Source of the DNA: Bremia lactucae
Taxonomy: Eukaryota; Oomycota; Peronosporomycetes; Peronosporales; Peronosporaceae
Reading direction: 5' to 3'
NCBI RefSeq assembly: GCF_004359215.1
Contig: NC_090619.1
Location: 6,578,331 to 6,642,330 of the forward strand
Length of the DNA: 64,000 bases
A program made the position numbers and the translations under genes. Positions 32,160 through 44,640 of the stretch are shown piece by piece (position 1 is the stretch's first letter; each line of letters opens with the position of its first letter). Under the pieces are notes generated by a model. The model did no database searches, had not been told where the DNA came from, and saw only the letters and a program-made list of their open reading frames with translations.

Positions 32160-33172
32160 TATAAGACTCTTCTACTGTCGCCAAATAATGTCAACGGCGG
32201 AACACTTATTGTTGCAACAGTGGGCATATCCTCACTGTTGATTTGTACAGCTGGCTCAAAACTCGGGCCGGCGCAAAAGAGCATTAGCGACGACATTAAT
32301 TTGTCCTGGCTTAGCTTCTACGGAGAAGTAATATCCTCAAAGAAGGACAACCGTCTCGTTATTTTTCGCGAGAGGTGTGGACTGTTTACGTCGGTGGGTA
32401 AAGACGCAGGGTCCGTGTTAACAATGACCGGTCTATCTCCCAAGATATAGACCCTAAACTTAGCCAGTTCATGTTTCATGGCAAAGAGTTCATGACCATG
32501 GACTAGATAATTGAACTCAGCTGGTTGAGCTGACGCGACTGATAGCAGAAGGAGCAATGACAATCACAGTTTTATGACCATTTTACATCTCACTTTAGCA
32601 AACAAGAAATATGTAGTCATTTCGGCATGATTGCGCGAGAACTTAGTTAAGTGCGCAGCTAAGCCAAGAAACTCTCGGGGTCCGACTGGCACAGGCCAGC
32701 CGGTGATCGCCTCGATCTTTTTAGGATCAAGGCGTACGCCGTGTTTACTACTCACGACGCACCCAAGAAATGACATTCCCTTGCAGCGAATATACACTTC
32801 TAGAGATTTGCATACAACTTATGCTTACGCATAAATGTAAGAACCTTTCTGTCGCGGGTACAATGTACTTTAACGACCGACTTTCTGTTCACGGCTCTGC
32901 TAGGTACGAAGACGTCATCATAAAAATCGGTGCAAAATCCGACACCGATCTCAACAGATCGGTTACACATCTGTTGAATGTTAAAGGGGCATTACTAAGC
33001 CCCTATGCCATAACTAGCCACCCCCATCGCATCCCGCTTAATGTACTTACTGCTGTGAACAGGATATCCTGATCATGTAAGAGGATCTAGTAGAGTCCAT
33101 CCACCAGATTCATTGACGAAAAGGTACTATTGACGCACCGTCAATGATTACGTCAAATCTCGTTATCGGCGT
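32160..33172 (-). pseudogene. GyA-II RNase H and RT C-terminal half
   Basis: Minus frames: 32,563-32,318 RNase H (HGHELFAMKHELAKFRVYIL; NSPHLSRKITRRLSFF) and 32,797-32,564 RT thumb (CKGMSFLGCVVSSKHGVRLD, PKKIEAITGWPVP, REFLGLAAHLTKFSRN). RT palm text continues to about 33,170 with broken frames. Integrase is lost at the left end. Confidence 0.8.
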
Positions 33173-34130
33173 TTGATATGGGCCAGTACCTTTGCAGCGT
33201 TAAATTTATTGAATGGACGCACACAGATGGTCGAAGAGCAATGTAGGGAGGTGGTTGATACCCTCACATGGCCCGCTTCTAAGCGATCGGCAAAGAAATC
33301 GCCGACCGCTTATACTTGTTCACGAGGCAGCGGCCACTGCTTCATGACACAGTCTTTTGAACATGTATCAGGTCGATCTCGTGTCGAGTGCCTTTATCCT
33401 TAGGCAACTCGCACAATATCATATCAGTAACACATCGTAAAATTTAATTAAACCCTTATACAAAAAAATTGTTTTTAGCGACTCCCAGGATTAAGACGTA
33501 AAACGTTCAATTCGAGTTTTCTCATCGAGCTCACTTTCGTCCATCGATGAGCTGCTGAGAGCCCGCTCGTTCTCAGGACCAACACTATTCCGACCGGATA
33601 TCTGCCACGTACTTGTCATCTGTGACAAGTACGCAGATCTGCTTGACTTTGCCACTACGCAGATCACGCAAGAACCGTTTCGGTTCAAGCGTTGGCAATT
33701 GAGTTAGCTCCGAAGTTACATTCGGAGGCGCTATATGATCAAGTGTATAAGCGCCTACACTTGATCTGTTGTTTACTAAGACAATTAATGTCCCGGCCTC
33801 CTCTTTGGAACTTTTTTCCAAAGGTACCTGCAAACCTTTGATCACAGGGTTCTAAGGACTTATTGCCGCAAATTTTTGGGGACTTGTTTCATCAAGTTTT
33901 AATTGGAAAGTATCATCCCCAACTGCCTCTAGCTGTGGCTGCGCATTCGCAGCGAGTTCCTCTGCGAGCGACTCTCCAGTCGTTCTAGGATTTTCGCACT
34001 GCATCTTATTGAAGGGCGTTTCAAATTTTCTTGGATGTTGCTTTCCAATCCAGCATCCTACTTTTGATCCACTCAACTTATTCGAGTGGTCGAACTTAAA
34101 CGCTGTCTATGCTTGCGCACAGCCGTCGGA
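33173..34130 (-). pseudogene. GyA-II pre-RT linker and RT start
   Basis: 33,845-33,585 repeats the linker of GyA-I almost exactly (VLVNNRSSVGAYTLDHIAPP, SELTQLPTLEPKRFLRDLRS). 34,076-33,852 continues upstream (SKVGCWIGKQHPRKFETPFN). RT start near 33,400-33,180 is frameshifted. Confidence 0.75.
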
Positions 34131-34449
34131 ATTCAATCCACAATGTGACGGGTTGTGGCGCTGAGGTCTTGTGCAGTCGAGCAAACGACCGTATGACAAA
34201 CCAGACCATCTCACTCACTCGTAGTACATCCACACGCTTGATAACGATACAAGACGCTCAACAGATGACCATCTAAGAGAGACATCGTCGCTTACCCCTG
34301 GTAGCACTTCGTGGTTCGTTCAGCGGCTGCGCAGGTATTATCAAACGTACACGTTAAACAAAGAAGCGGGAGCGTTTAAGCCACGCAAGAAAGCTTCCGC
34401 GAAACGCGTGGAAGATTCACTCATCAAAGTGGTATCGGCGCACCTTTCG
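34131..34449 (-). other. GyA-II deletion scar: protease and gag missing
   Basis: Short protease-linker text (GTGGATGTACTACGAGTGAG on the minus strand near 34,240) passes quickly to the LTR; about 2 kb of gag and protease seen in GyA-I is absent. TGGTAGCACTTCG at 34,310 is a primer-binding-like sequence in plus orientation, out of place here. Confidence 0.45.
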
Positions 34450-34878
34450 CTTAGACTGACAACAGTGTAAGCCAACCTACACTGATAGCAGTGAAGGTGA
34501 GGTGTTTCGGTTACTGCCGTGCGGAGGAAGGTTATAAGTAGCTGAGAAGTCGTAGCTACCCTAGAACAATACTAAGTCTTATGTATAGGGAAAAAGTAAA
34601 ACTGTATTAATATTAAAACATGTATAGCGCCTTTTTGCGTGCCGCACAACCATGTCCAGTAACGCTTGGCGGGGTTGATTTTAACTTAAAATAATTTAAT
34701 CATCAAAGCTGTTGTCCTGGTGCCTCAATATTACAAAATTTAGTAATATTGGAAATATAAAGTTTAATTTTTTTAATGAAAATAATTTTGTAATTCTTAA
34801 TTATTTTCCTCTTCTCGGAAATAACAGTAGTATTCCTCATACTGGAAATAATATTTATGTATAGTGACGCCCGTTACA
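34450..34878 (-). repeat. GyA-II 5' LTR
   Basis: Landmarks CACTGATAGCAGTGAAGG, GCGGAGGAAGG, GGCGGGGTTGATTTTAAC, AATTTAGTAATATTGG, terminal GACGCCCGTTACA. Same order as 47,791-48,272. The left boundary is uncertain by about 30 bp. Confidence 0.65.
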
Positions 34879-34988
34879 ATGTACGCCTTTTTGCACTCTG
34901 CTTAAGATGTTGACGAATTTTCTCAGCCTCAGGTTGATATGCTCCGTATTCCAATGTTTCTGATCGAGCTTTACTTGTATGAGGTCGT

Positions 34989-35446
34989 TGTATCGGAGCT
35001 AACTCGCTCCTAAAGTCCGAGAAAGACTTTTAAACTCAAGAGTCACCTAGTTCTATAAAACTAAGAAGGTCAACAACTCAGTAAGTCGAACCAGCTCGTA
35101 GAGCTTAATTAATCCTAATTCGAGGGACAGTGGTTCGCAAAACCAAGTGGCACCTAATGCCGGAGTGTATGTACCTTAGGAATACTTAATACTCTCACCG
35201 ATCGCAGCAGAAGCCTAAGGAAGGCACTAGACACTCGAAGATCATGACAGGAAGTGAATTTTATCCAAATTTAAATATGAACCTTACCATAATTACATTT
35301 AAAATAGATTTTGGCCACTCGATATCTATCTACTTTCACGCGTATAACCATAATAAATGGAATTTTAATGAGATTAATTATATAAAGAGAAATTTTTTTT
35401 TTATCCATATTGTGATTTGTACCCAACAGATTTGTGCACCATTACA
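34989..35446 (-). repeat. GyB-II 3' LTR
   Basis: Plus text TGTATCGGAGCTAACTCGC to TGCACCATTACA, 458 bp. A C-rich run CCCTCCCCC follows (purine tract on the minus strand). Confidence 0.8.
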
Positions 35447-35559
35447 CCCTCCCCCATCAGACTGTTGACAACAAGCGTCGACATTCGCTCTCATTTTCTC
35501 TTCAGGTTGGATAACGAACAGCTAGCCTAACGATTGGGTTTACCCTTTTGTCCTGTAAC

Positions 35560-36110
35560 ACCCAAACCAGTGTCATCCCCCAACCATTGCCTCCTTCCTG
35601 GAGTACGAAGAGATGGTGTTAAGGCTCCCAATTTGATTTTAGAATATGGTGTAGCGAATGCCTAAACCGCATTACGCAGTATACCGGGCCTGGAGGTCAA
35701 CATAATAACAAATTCGCTTGATAAACAGCAAAAACAAGCTATCCTCAGGGAGGAGCAAACTCGTTGCCGAGCTGCGGCCCTTGCGAAAGCAAAAACTCAT
35801 TGAGTATATAATTTCACATGGAAGAGGGCCTCCAAGAGGTTGCGGGTCGTAAGTTGTACGCCTGGGCTACTGAATCAAGGCAACTACGTCGGAGAAGATC
35901 GCCGCACGCGTTTTTTTAAATGAGCGATACCTTACCCCGTTATTTTTTATGACACCACATCAGAATCCAGCGCGTCTGCGCGACCAAGCACGTGATGCCT
36001 CTATGCGTCTATGAGGGAAGTAGCGATCGTTTAATATCCAACGAGTCGGAATCAGATAACGAGGCATCGTTTGTTAAATGGGTACACCGGGCCCGTCTCC
36101 TTATGAATAC
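35560..36110 (+). pseudogene. GyB-II antisense ORF
   Basis: Plus-strand text NSLDKQQKQAILREEQTR then CRAAALAKAK (about 35,712-35,800) matches the 11,971 ORF, but stops at about 35,801 and elsewhere break it. Same place and strand relative to the 3' LTR. Confidence 0.5.
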
Positions 36111-36149
36111 ATAGTCTCTTAGAGACTCTGTCGGAGCAGTCTACGTTCG

Positions 36150-36818
36150 TTTAAAATGGAAACTGGGCTTTCGTTTTGCAACATTAAATGCCAAAGGCCA
36201 TCTAAGCGCGGCGTATCGACTCATTACGGTTTACGGCCCATACAGCGCTCTAGTGCTTCGGTTGCTCACGCAACAGTGGATCAGAGCCGCGTTGAGGCTA
36301 AGGTTCCATCCGTTTCCACCTCTATTGGTGGAAAGCGTCGATCGACGCAAGTTAATCCTGAGCGCGGCGCTCAAAACCGTCAAACGAACGGGCAATCTTG
36401 CCGAAGAGGAATCTCGAACTCCCACCTCGTTCAGAGGGCCTGCTGGACCTTCTGACGAGGATGCTGCAATCTGCGCGCAGTCGACGTACTCGGCGCGAGC
36501 GCCTTTCAATCGACAGAGAGGGGTCTCTTTAGGGCTTAAGTAAGCCAATGAAGAATACTGGGTTTGTACGCAGCTTGCGTGGGAGGTTAAGCGCGTAAGC
36601 TACGCCTTTTTTACCACGACCGTAAATGGTCCAAAAAAGCGTGGACGCAATTTGGTCTTAAAGACCGCAGATACTACGTTAGTAGATAGATTTATAGCAT
36701 TTATTAAAACTAGATCACCGACCTAATAAGAATAAATACAGCTTTTACCTTGAGCATTCGCTTGTTCTTTGTGTTTGTCTTGGCTATCAGCTTTGTATCC
36801 CGAGCAATCTGTAAGACA
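36150..36818 (-). pseudogene. GyB-II integrase C-terminus and chromodomain remnant
   Basis: Minus text WEFEIPLRQDCP near 36,440-36,400 is the chromodomain end (GyB-III: WEFDVPLRQDCP). KTKLRPRFFGPFTVV near 36,665-36,600 is the integrase C-terminal domain. The first half of the chromodomain is deleted. Confidence 0.65.
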
Positions 36819-37560
36819 TCTAATCGCGTTGCGAGAAACTCGCTAACCTAGTTCTAACGCTTAACAGGGCTGATGTCAGCAGCCGATCGTCTATCGCTCC
36901 CCCACCAAGCCCGAAACCACGGAGTGGTAGCGTTAATGTAACGCGTGGGTGTGTGAAGCTGTTCACGTAAAACGTAGTATAGCTTATGGAGGCATCCACG
37001 GCGTTGTTAAACGCGAACTCAACAATCAAGAGATTTTTGCTCCAGCGCCGTGGTGTTTCAGCACATATACTGCGCAGAACGTCTTCAATGACGTGATTAA
37101 CACGCTCACTTTAACCATCGGTCCGCGGACGATCCGCCAAGTACATGTCCAATCTGGCGCCAAGCGCTCAGAAGATCGACTTCCAAAACGTACCTGTGAA
37201 GCGGGGTATTTATTGGAGACAATTGCTACTTGCGACCCGTGTTGGTGAAACGACTTGGGTCGTGTGTCGAACACACGATCAATAAACAGCCTTGCTGTAG
37301 CTTCACCATCGGTGGTTTCTGACACAGCCGATAAATGAGCCATTTTGCTCGAACGGCCATCAAACCACGATGTACGTGTCATCGGTCGGATATCTTGGTA
37401 GCCCAAACACGGTAGGCCAAACACATAATGATGGACCCCACGCTCAGTGAGTTCGAGCAAATTGGCAAGCGGAGCCGTTGCAGGTGCTGGAGGTTTAACC
37501 TGTTGACAAGTTTTGCATGTGCGAACATTGGTGCTTACCCATTTATAGAGTTAAGGTCAC
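36819..37560 (-). pseudogene. GyB-II integrase core
   Basis: Minus frame 37,460-37,026 has WFDGRSSKMAHLSAV (core strand with first Asp region), then drifts out of frame. 37,029-36,820 gives VEFAFNNAVDASISYTTFYV and FTHPRVTLTLPLRG, the core end. Catalytic triad not reconstructable. Confidence 0.75.
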
Positions 37561-38420
37561 CAATAACTCTGGCTTAGACGAAGGCAAAGGTCTTTTCTCG
37601 ACCGGAATGACCCCTAAAAACAGTATCATGTGCCTCATAGAAAGGTCAAAAGATACTTAAGCTCCTCTTCGTGGGGCACTACAATGCGCGGAAAATCCGC
37701 GGCATCATGCGAAAGAACGAGAGCCCCTTATCGGTAGAATATCGATGTAAGCTTGCTCTCAATCGAGCCAAAACTTCATTGTCCAAGTTTAAAAATTTCT
37801 TGCTGCTAAGAGTGCAAAGCAAAGCCACACACTCTTCATCGAACGGAATTAGTCAATGATCGGCAACATCACGGCTGCCACATGAGCAAGCTCATAATCA
37901 GGGTGGCGTTATAACTCGCAGCTAAAGCATTTTCCTTTCCCAGCTTATACGTTACTTCAAAGATGTATTCGGCGAACTAAGAAAGTCATCGAGTCATTCT
38001 CTGGGAGAGATGAGGCGACTTAGTCGCAGGGCATAAAGATGCATCATCTGTATAACCCACGAAAGGCTTAGAGCCAAGCAGATGTACTCTGAATTTGACA
38101 AGAGCACACATCATCGCAAGTCATTCTTTGCCATGTACAGTATAGTTCTTTTATGCAACTTCAGCTGCCTAGACTCAAACGCAATTACGCGTTCTCGTTC
38201 ATCTTGATCTGTTTGTGACAGGGCGCTATTGACGGTAAAATCAGATGCGTCACAGACGACACTAAAAGGCTGATTAGAATTTGGCAGAGCCGATACCGGA
38301 GCATGTATGAGACTATCCTTAACTGCTTCAAAACCATCACCTTCAGTGCTTGTCTAATACCAATATGTATCCTTTTTACAAAGGCTGGATAATGGCGGAG
38401 CTATACCAGTTGTGCAAGTA
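37561..38420 (-). pseudogene. GyB-II integrase zinc region and RNase H, decayed
   Basis: DNA aligns with 51,050-51,830 of GyB-III. Recognisable minus-strand scraps include the RNase H strand with TDD-like VCDASDFTVN (about 38,265-38,235). No frame longer than about 60 codons. Confidence 0.55.
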
Positions 38421-39010
38421 GTTGGCTATAGCCACTTACGCAAATCCTTTTGGTTTTAAGAAACCGTCCAATCAACAATGGTTTTGTACCTTAAGCGAAT
38501 TCAGCTCTAAGGCCTCGCTTCCCATCAAAGCATTCTTTATAGGGAATTTCTTCCGCACCGAAGATGCACTTGAAAGCGTTGGCATACAAATTATTTGTGC
38601 GCATGCACTCGAGCACGGTTTACAAATGGGCGATATGATATCCACATCTGACTGACCCGGCTGCACGACTATGGAATACAATTCATCAAGTTAGTCTGTG
38701 CATAATCTCGATGAGGACGGAACAGTTGCGTCACTAGACAAAATAAAAAGTAGCCGGGGCATTGCAAAGCCCTTGTGGCATTACCAACCACTCCCACAGC
38801 AACCAATGCCATTTTCAATTTGGCTTTTTGACACAAAACGTTGGTGTCGAATGGGGACATTTACTTTCTCATACCTGTTAGTCTCGTGCTTAGCAAGGAA
38901 GAAGTTGCCAATGATATCACAATGTTCCTTTGTAATTTGGCACTGTCGTTTACACGGTTTTTAATTTCCGGAAATAAGCCAATTTCATGACGTTCACCTC
39001 TATCAGGAGG
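38421..39010 (-). pseudogene. GyB-II reverse transcriptase, decayed
   Basis: Minus scraps include LECMRTNNLYANAFKCIFGA (38,614-38,555) and KRGLRAE, matching GyB-III RT. The palm, including the YxDD box, is scrambled. RT is shorter than in GyB-III because of deletions. Confidence 0.6.
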
Positions 39011-39016
39011 TAAAGT

Positions 39017-39950
39017 CTACGGTGGACTACGTCTGGGAATATCTAAGCAAAAAATACAAGAATGGATATGTAGGATCTTAAAATTGATGATCCACTCCGC
39101 GCAGCAAGTGCCGCCTTCGTATCCAAGAACAGCTTCATCCAGAAGCGATAATGAGTTCAACTCGGTATCTGATCGAATTACCACTATCTCATATAAGTCA
39201 TTAGCTTTTAAGGCCTGGTAAAACTCATCGACAAACATTTCACCTAGCTCCAAAAGAGCATGTAGCAAGGGGGTAACCTCAAGGCTAATATTAGCCTCAA
39301 CGTTGCCAGTCGCGCTATTAACAAGTGTACATAGCTGTTTCGCTATTGTCACTGTCTGATATGATAGATGCATCGCGCCGTACGGTATCTGACTTTAGTT
39401 TTGGTTGTCTCGACGGCGAGACAGTACACCTCATAGAGGCCGAAACATTAATATTTCTAAGTCTTACAGGTTCTTAAACCTGAGCTTTATCTTGAAAAGA
39501 GCCGATGTCCATCCCAACAACCAATGAGGAGTAACTTAATTCAAACTCGTCATCCAGTACCACTACACGTGCACCTGAGAAATTACAACCTAAATGACTC
39601 GGCCCTTGACCCATAAGGCTTCCAGCATTCAGTGATTTGTTATCACAACGAGTATCACTCAACGGAGTACGTGCCGTTTCACCAACAGGAATAATAATAA
39701 TGAGCCACGCTCACTAATCGTTTTTCAACTTTGCTAATTAACTCAGACACCCCAATGTCTAACACACATAGAGATTATATCGGTGGCTCGCGCCAATAAC
39801 TATTTTGTTGCCTAGCGAAGGTGAATTCATGACTGTCCAAAGCTTTGCTAGGAACATTGCGCGTGGCGCCTAAGGTCTTCGACCTCTAATCCATGACTCA
39901 TGGCGTTCAAGCCAGGCCACGCCAAGGATGAGATTATATCTCGAATCTAG
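39017..39950 (-). pseudogene. GyB-II linker between protease and RT
   Basis: Frame 39,373-39,017: SLEVTPLLHALLELGEMFVD and SLLDEAVLGYEGG, the conserved GyB linker. 39,400-39,950 matches 16,470-17,140 of GyB-I, with the NUMT absent here (compare 39,970). Confidence 0.65.
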
Positions 39951-40260
39951 GTCAAGGACAAGATAGCGTTCCATACTGTCAAAGTGCAAAAGTTCAAATA
40001 AACTTTAGGTACGGTGATACGACTCCAAGGCGCTAAGCGAACAGTGTTCGAATCACCTTTATGCACTTTAAGAGCCTCAGCATATCGCTGATTCCCTTCA
40101 GGTAATGACGTCGGGCATAATTAAGTCGACACAAGACGCTCCTCAGTTGACTAAAGTTGACCATTGCTGATCGAAGCCCTTAACAGTCGCTCTTGCGACT
40201 GAAACAGGGCTTCTATTCACGCCCCGTGCTTGCATTCACACCCCGTGCTATCAAGCACAG
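39951..40260 (-). pseudogene. GyB-II protease, decayed
   Basis: Aligns with 17,385-17,640. The DSGAS loop is lost (40,165-40,140 reads VNFSQ). CACGGGGTG-containing 40,230-40,250 shows a short direct duplication (CACGCCCCGTGCT / CACACCCCGTGCT). Confidence 0.5.
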
Positions 40261-41417
40261 AGCTCTATGAGGCTAGGCTCTGGTGACCCTACCACCTAGA
40301 GGTTCAACAGACCCTAGTTCGGCCCCAGTAGAGCGCCTCGCCCCTACTGGCTACGGAATCCTTCCGCACCGTAACGAATTCTGGTGTGAGGTCTCATTAT
40401 TGCTCTTTCGAGCTTTGCGCGAGTTGCGCAACGGAAAAGCCGGGCACAAGTGCTAGGTGCTCCCGCACGTATGACATCTTTGATATTTTATGATGTTCCG
40501 CAGCTTGAAGCGCTTCTTCTCCATCCTCAGCGATGCTTATGTTCATGGGTTCAGACCTACTGAACGAATTCGATATGCTCGAAGAGCTTATACGGCGTTT
40601 ATGCGTACCAACGCAAAAGGATTAAAGCCAATTTCAGCGTGTAACGCCATGGTAACCGCCGCTTCAAAAGTAGCGGGATGGGATCGGAACAATTCCGTCC
40701 GGGCGACGCCCCCATTGAGGCCTTCCACAGAGACAGTGACTAAAAGCAATTATTACACTGGATCTTAATTCACAGCGGCAGTAATAGCTCTCATCACTTA
40801 AACATAGTCCCCTAGGTTCTGTAAACTCTGACGAGCTGCTAAGAATCGTGATCGTGGGCGACAAGCCTGATCAGGCGGTGCAAACATGCCAGTCATTTGC
40901 TGTTTCAGCAAACCCCACCTGAAAAATGTATCGTTAAAAACGTGCTTCATCTGAATGCTCATTCCACAGCACCACCACCGAGCTTAGAATTGGCCATGGT
41001 CCTCTTTTGTCATTCGATTAGAAACATGGCACAGTATATGGCCAGCGTTATTTGCTTGATCCAAAAAATGACATTTTCTCCCTCTTTATCCTCACATGTT
41101 TTACCATTGACAACAAGTGTGCGAGTTGAGGCTTCGCATCAGGTACAGAAAGGTGCCAAGTCGGAAGATACCGCTATGTGGTTCGGACCTGCTTGACATT
41201 AAAGGGAGAATACATCTTGCATAAACGCTTCAAGTTTTGCATTCAGAACCTCTGGTCCCTGGGATATGATAAATTCAATGTGATCTAGCCCAAACAAAGT
41301 TTGAGTTTCTCCAACGCGGCGCGTTTCGCCCCTGAAAGTTCTGGGAAAGTATCCACTTCAGCAGAGGCTTAATCTTATAAAGACTCAGGCGAAGATTGAC
41401 TGCCAGTGCCCCCAGGT
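40261..41417 (-). pseudogene. GyB-II gag
   Basis: DNA aligns with 17,700-18,745, for example GATCAGGCGGTGCAAACATG at 40,869 and 18,220. Minus text MFAPPDQAC near 40,885-40,860 is the gag motif. Many stops. A primer-binding remnant (CCTGGGGGCACTGGCAGTCA, minus strand, near 41,415) is mutated. Confidence 0.65.
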
Positions 41418-41588
41418 TGCAGCGGAGCTACCTCGCTCCTAAGGTCAGAAGAAGACTTTAAACTTAAAGAGTCACTTAGTTCTTTAGAATTAAGAAGTTT
41501 AACAACTCAGTAAGTCGTACCAGCTCGTAAAGCTTACTAAACACTCGTTCAAGGGACTCAGTGGTTCACTAAACCAAGTGGCACTTAA
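41418..41588 (-). repeat. GyB-II 5' LTR, left piece
   Basis: Plus text TGCAGCGGAGCTACC to CAAGTGGCACTTAA. Interrupted by GyA-III; resumes at 48,273. The two pieces total 464 bp, a full GyB LTR. Confidence 0.8.
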
Positions 41589-41926
41589 TGTTAAAGTGCA
41601 CCTTTTCATTAGGCTTGATGAGTTTAGTTTCCTTCGTAACGAGCTTCTATCTACTACTGAGCTTATTATATCAATACTAAGTATGGCGCCTCTTGCGCAC
41701 CGCATATTCTTGCTTGGCGATGTTGATTTAGACGTAAAATCAACCAATCAATGAAGCAAATGTCCTATTGCATCAATATTACCAATTTAGGTAATATTGA
41801 AACTATTAATGTCAAAATTATATAGTTTACCATTTTGTACTTCTTTATTTATTCCTCTCATAAAAATTAATAATTTTCATACCTCTTATAGGAAATGAGA
41901 CCTATATAACGGGACATACCATCACA
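41589..41926 (-). repeat. GyA-III 3' LTR (internally shortened)
   Basis: TGTTAAAGTGCACCTTTTC to ACATACCATCACA on the plus text, 338 bp against 482 bp for its partner, so about 144 bp were lost. Eleven C residues (41,930-41,940) follow: the purine tract on the coding strand. Confidence 0.75.
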
Positions 41927-42072
41927 TTACCCCCCCCCCCTAACCAAACGTCACTATAATTCCTGATGTAGGGTGACAGGATATACTATTATGTATTTCC
42001 CTTTAATTTTGCATCATTGGTTTTACATAAAGTTCCAATTTTATCGCATTTATGATTTTTGAACAAGATAAA

Positions 42073-43800
42073 TATGGCTACCAACACGTCTGTGTGCGTC
42101 GCCCGTGAGGCCGCAAAGCTGGTAGCTGCAGCTGCTGGTTATGCGAATGTTTTAGTAGACGCTAATGCGTCTACTGTGGGGAATACGTCACCTCCTGCTC
42201 CCATTGAAGTAGACTAAAATATTTTAGCTGTTGATGCAATTGCAGATGGCGGTGACAAGTCGCCTGCTCCACCAATTGTAGGAGACTGGTCCAAGTCACT
42301 GTCATTGTCCGACTTAGTGGCTGCTGTGAAGGCCGCCGGATCACCCGGAGCCGAGTCCGTTAAACCTTTGAGTTCTAACGTGACAAACATAGAGGTGAAG
42401 ACGAGGTTGTTCGGCTCGTCTGGACCTGTTCGGTTGGGAGTCACTTGATGATGACTCCATGGGTGACGATCACTCTGGTGACGTTTCTATGCGTCAGCAG
42501 GAACAAAGTGATCGTGCCGGGAGGAATGCTGTTGGTGGCGCTAGTTTGCATCACCAGGAGACGAGTGATTCTAAGGATCTCTCCTTGAGCCATGTTAGCG
42601 TTAGAGTCAACAGGAGAGGGATCGCAACACGTTGCGACTCGCTCCCGGAAAGAAGCATTGGTTGCACTGTAAGAGTAACCTAGCTCGTTGGTTTGGTATG
42701 ACCAACGATCGATACTATATTCCGAAATGCGGCTCATCCAGGCTCCACAAGCCTGGTGAGGATGAAACGGAATTCTTCAGATATGCCTTTTCCGGCATCG
42801 GTGGTTTACTTGTAAGCGGGCAAAGGATTCTAAACCTTTGTTCCAAACTTGAATAGCATTTGTCCAGAATGTGCAAAGCATTGACCGCGAGGCCTGGCTT
42901 GACAAACTAGATGCTTTCCGTAAACTGTTTCGATAGTCGGACGCTATAAATAGCATAGTTTGCCTACAAAGGCAGGGATACATTGCCTCTCGTGGGGGGA
43001 CTCATGCCCATGCTGTTTTAAGGGTGCAGGTCATATCCCTGAGGAGGCATATTCCCTATAAGATTTTCATTGCAGGACGCTCATCTCTTACGAGATGCGT
43101 CAAGGGATTGAGAGCCTCCAATCAGTTTACGAGCGCAGGAAGCGCTCGTTCTCTGATGGACCCTCTCTCGAGGTCGATGGGTCTCGTCGTACGGTCGTAT
43201 GAGACCCGGAACGTCCATCATCAGATGGAAAGGAGGTTGTTAACTATCATGCGAGGGCGTATACCCTCGTTAACGAACGCGATAACTCGTTCAAACCCCC
43301 TTTACCTCACGGTGATTCGAGAGGCGTTTAAAAAGAAGATGCTTTTCACCACTCGAATTTGTCAATGTATGTGGAGGGAGAGGAAAAATTGGGTTCGCCT
43401 CGTTTGACGAATCTGAATCATCATCGTGATTTGGATCACACTCTTCACTATTAGAGGGAGACATTGATCACGAACGATCACGTCGCCGCGAGATAGCGGT
43501 GACGGTTGATAATGTTTCTCGTGACTAATTTATAAACTGTGCGCCGGTTGCGACTGATCAGCTGGCGAACGAGAGGACACATCAGACCCTTCAAAACGAG
43601 CTGGTGACAGCTCGTCAGAAGTTATCTCTCTTGGAGGAAAGAGTGGATCGTCTGGTTCAGTAGAATCAGACTCTGTCCCGAGAACCATAAGACATTTGCT
43701 CGGCACCATCAGGATCTGAAGGATGCTCTAGACCGTTCCGATGTAATTGGAATCGTAAAAGGCCTCGTACCAATGGTAAGGGTGGAGACGCCCAACACAT
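42073..43800 (+). pseudogene. GyA-III antisense ORF
   Basis: Starts MATNTSVCVAREAAKLVAAA (Ala-rich), stop at 42,216. Further blocks: DDSMGDDHSGDVSMRQQEQS (42,450), FGMTNDRYYIPKCG (42,693), RQGIESLQSVYERRKRSFSD (43,098), NYHARAYTLVNERDNSF (43,240), coiled-coil LVTARQKLSLLEERVDRLVQ (43,602). These occur in the same order in other copies, defining a multi-block protein of perhaps 500 residues. It lies between integrase and the 3' LTR, opposite strand. Function unknown. Confidence 0.55.
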
Positions 43801-44324
43801 AACGTAGGATGCGTACGCATGCTACGAGGCAGCTCGATCGTGTACGCATTGCCTTACACGAAACGGGCCGATATACCTGGGCAGTAATTTATCACTGTCT
43901 GCACTCGTCACTTCTTGTTTTGGTAGGTTTACCGTAGACAGTAAAACTAGGTCGTTAATATTAATTATAAGAATATTTGCTCATTCATTTCTGTCACGGT
44001 TTCGTATAGGATTCCACCGCATCAGCGATGAAATCCTGTACGAAACGAACCACTGCTTCTCTAGCCAGCAGGAATCGCCTGCTGAGTCGGTTTTATTTTT
44101 GTTTCCAGTGCGACCGGTTCGCGCTGCGGAGATGTCAATCTCCTCTTTAGTGAGAGCATTAAAGTTCTCAATAGTATCATTCTTTGTGATGCTGACTTTC
44201 AGCATCATTATTTAAGTCAGCAATGGAATTATTGTCCTTACTGAGTTTGTCCACTTCAATATTGATTAAATCAACATTGGATTTCTTCGTATTGACCTTA
44301 CGGCCAATGCGTGATGAGCAAGAG
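43801..44324 (-). other. GyA-III integrase tail, degenerate
   Basis: 44,090-44,324 matches 4401-4640 of GyA-I. 43,801-44,000 has no coding similarity. Confidence 0.45.
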
Positions 44325-44640
44325 CTAGAAAGTTTTTTGCACGAATGAGTCCCTCCCCCCTTCTATAAGAGCACTCTCAAACAAAGTAGGTACACGTGGA
44401 TGGCGTAAGCCATTCACGAAAAACGGTGTATGCATTGTTGAAGCATGCACTGAATTGTTGATGGCAAATTCTACAATCGGCAAGAACTCTCTCCAAATCG
44501 TAAAAAAGTAGACGTATCCGCAAAGTATCTGTTCGAGGACGTCGCTAAGCTGAGGAACATTCGAAGTCTCTTTACAACGACTGGTAGAGGCTAATCGATG
44601 ATCGCCTTGATCTTTTCCTGATCTGCGTAGTGGCAAAGTC
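44325..44640 (-). pseudogene. GyA-III integrase core fused to RT thumb scrap
   Basis: Frame: FLPIVEFAINNSVHASTMHT and FFVNGLRHPRVPTLFESA, the integrase core end. Immediately upstream (44,625-44,590) the minus strand reads DQEKIKAIID, the RT thumb. RNase H and the integrase N-terminus are missing, as in GyA-I at 4880. Confidence 0.75.
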
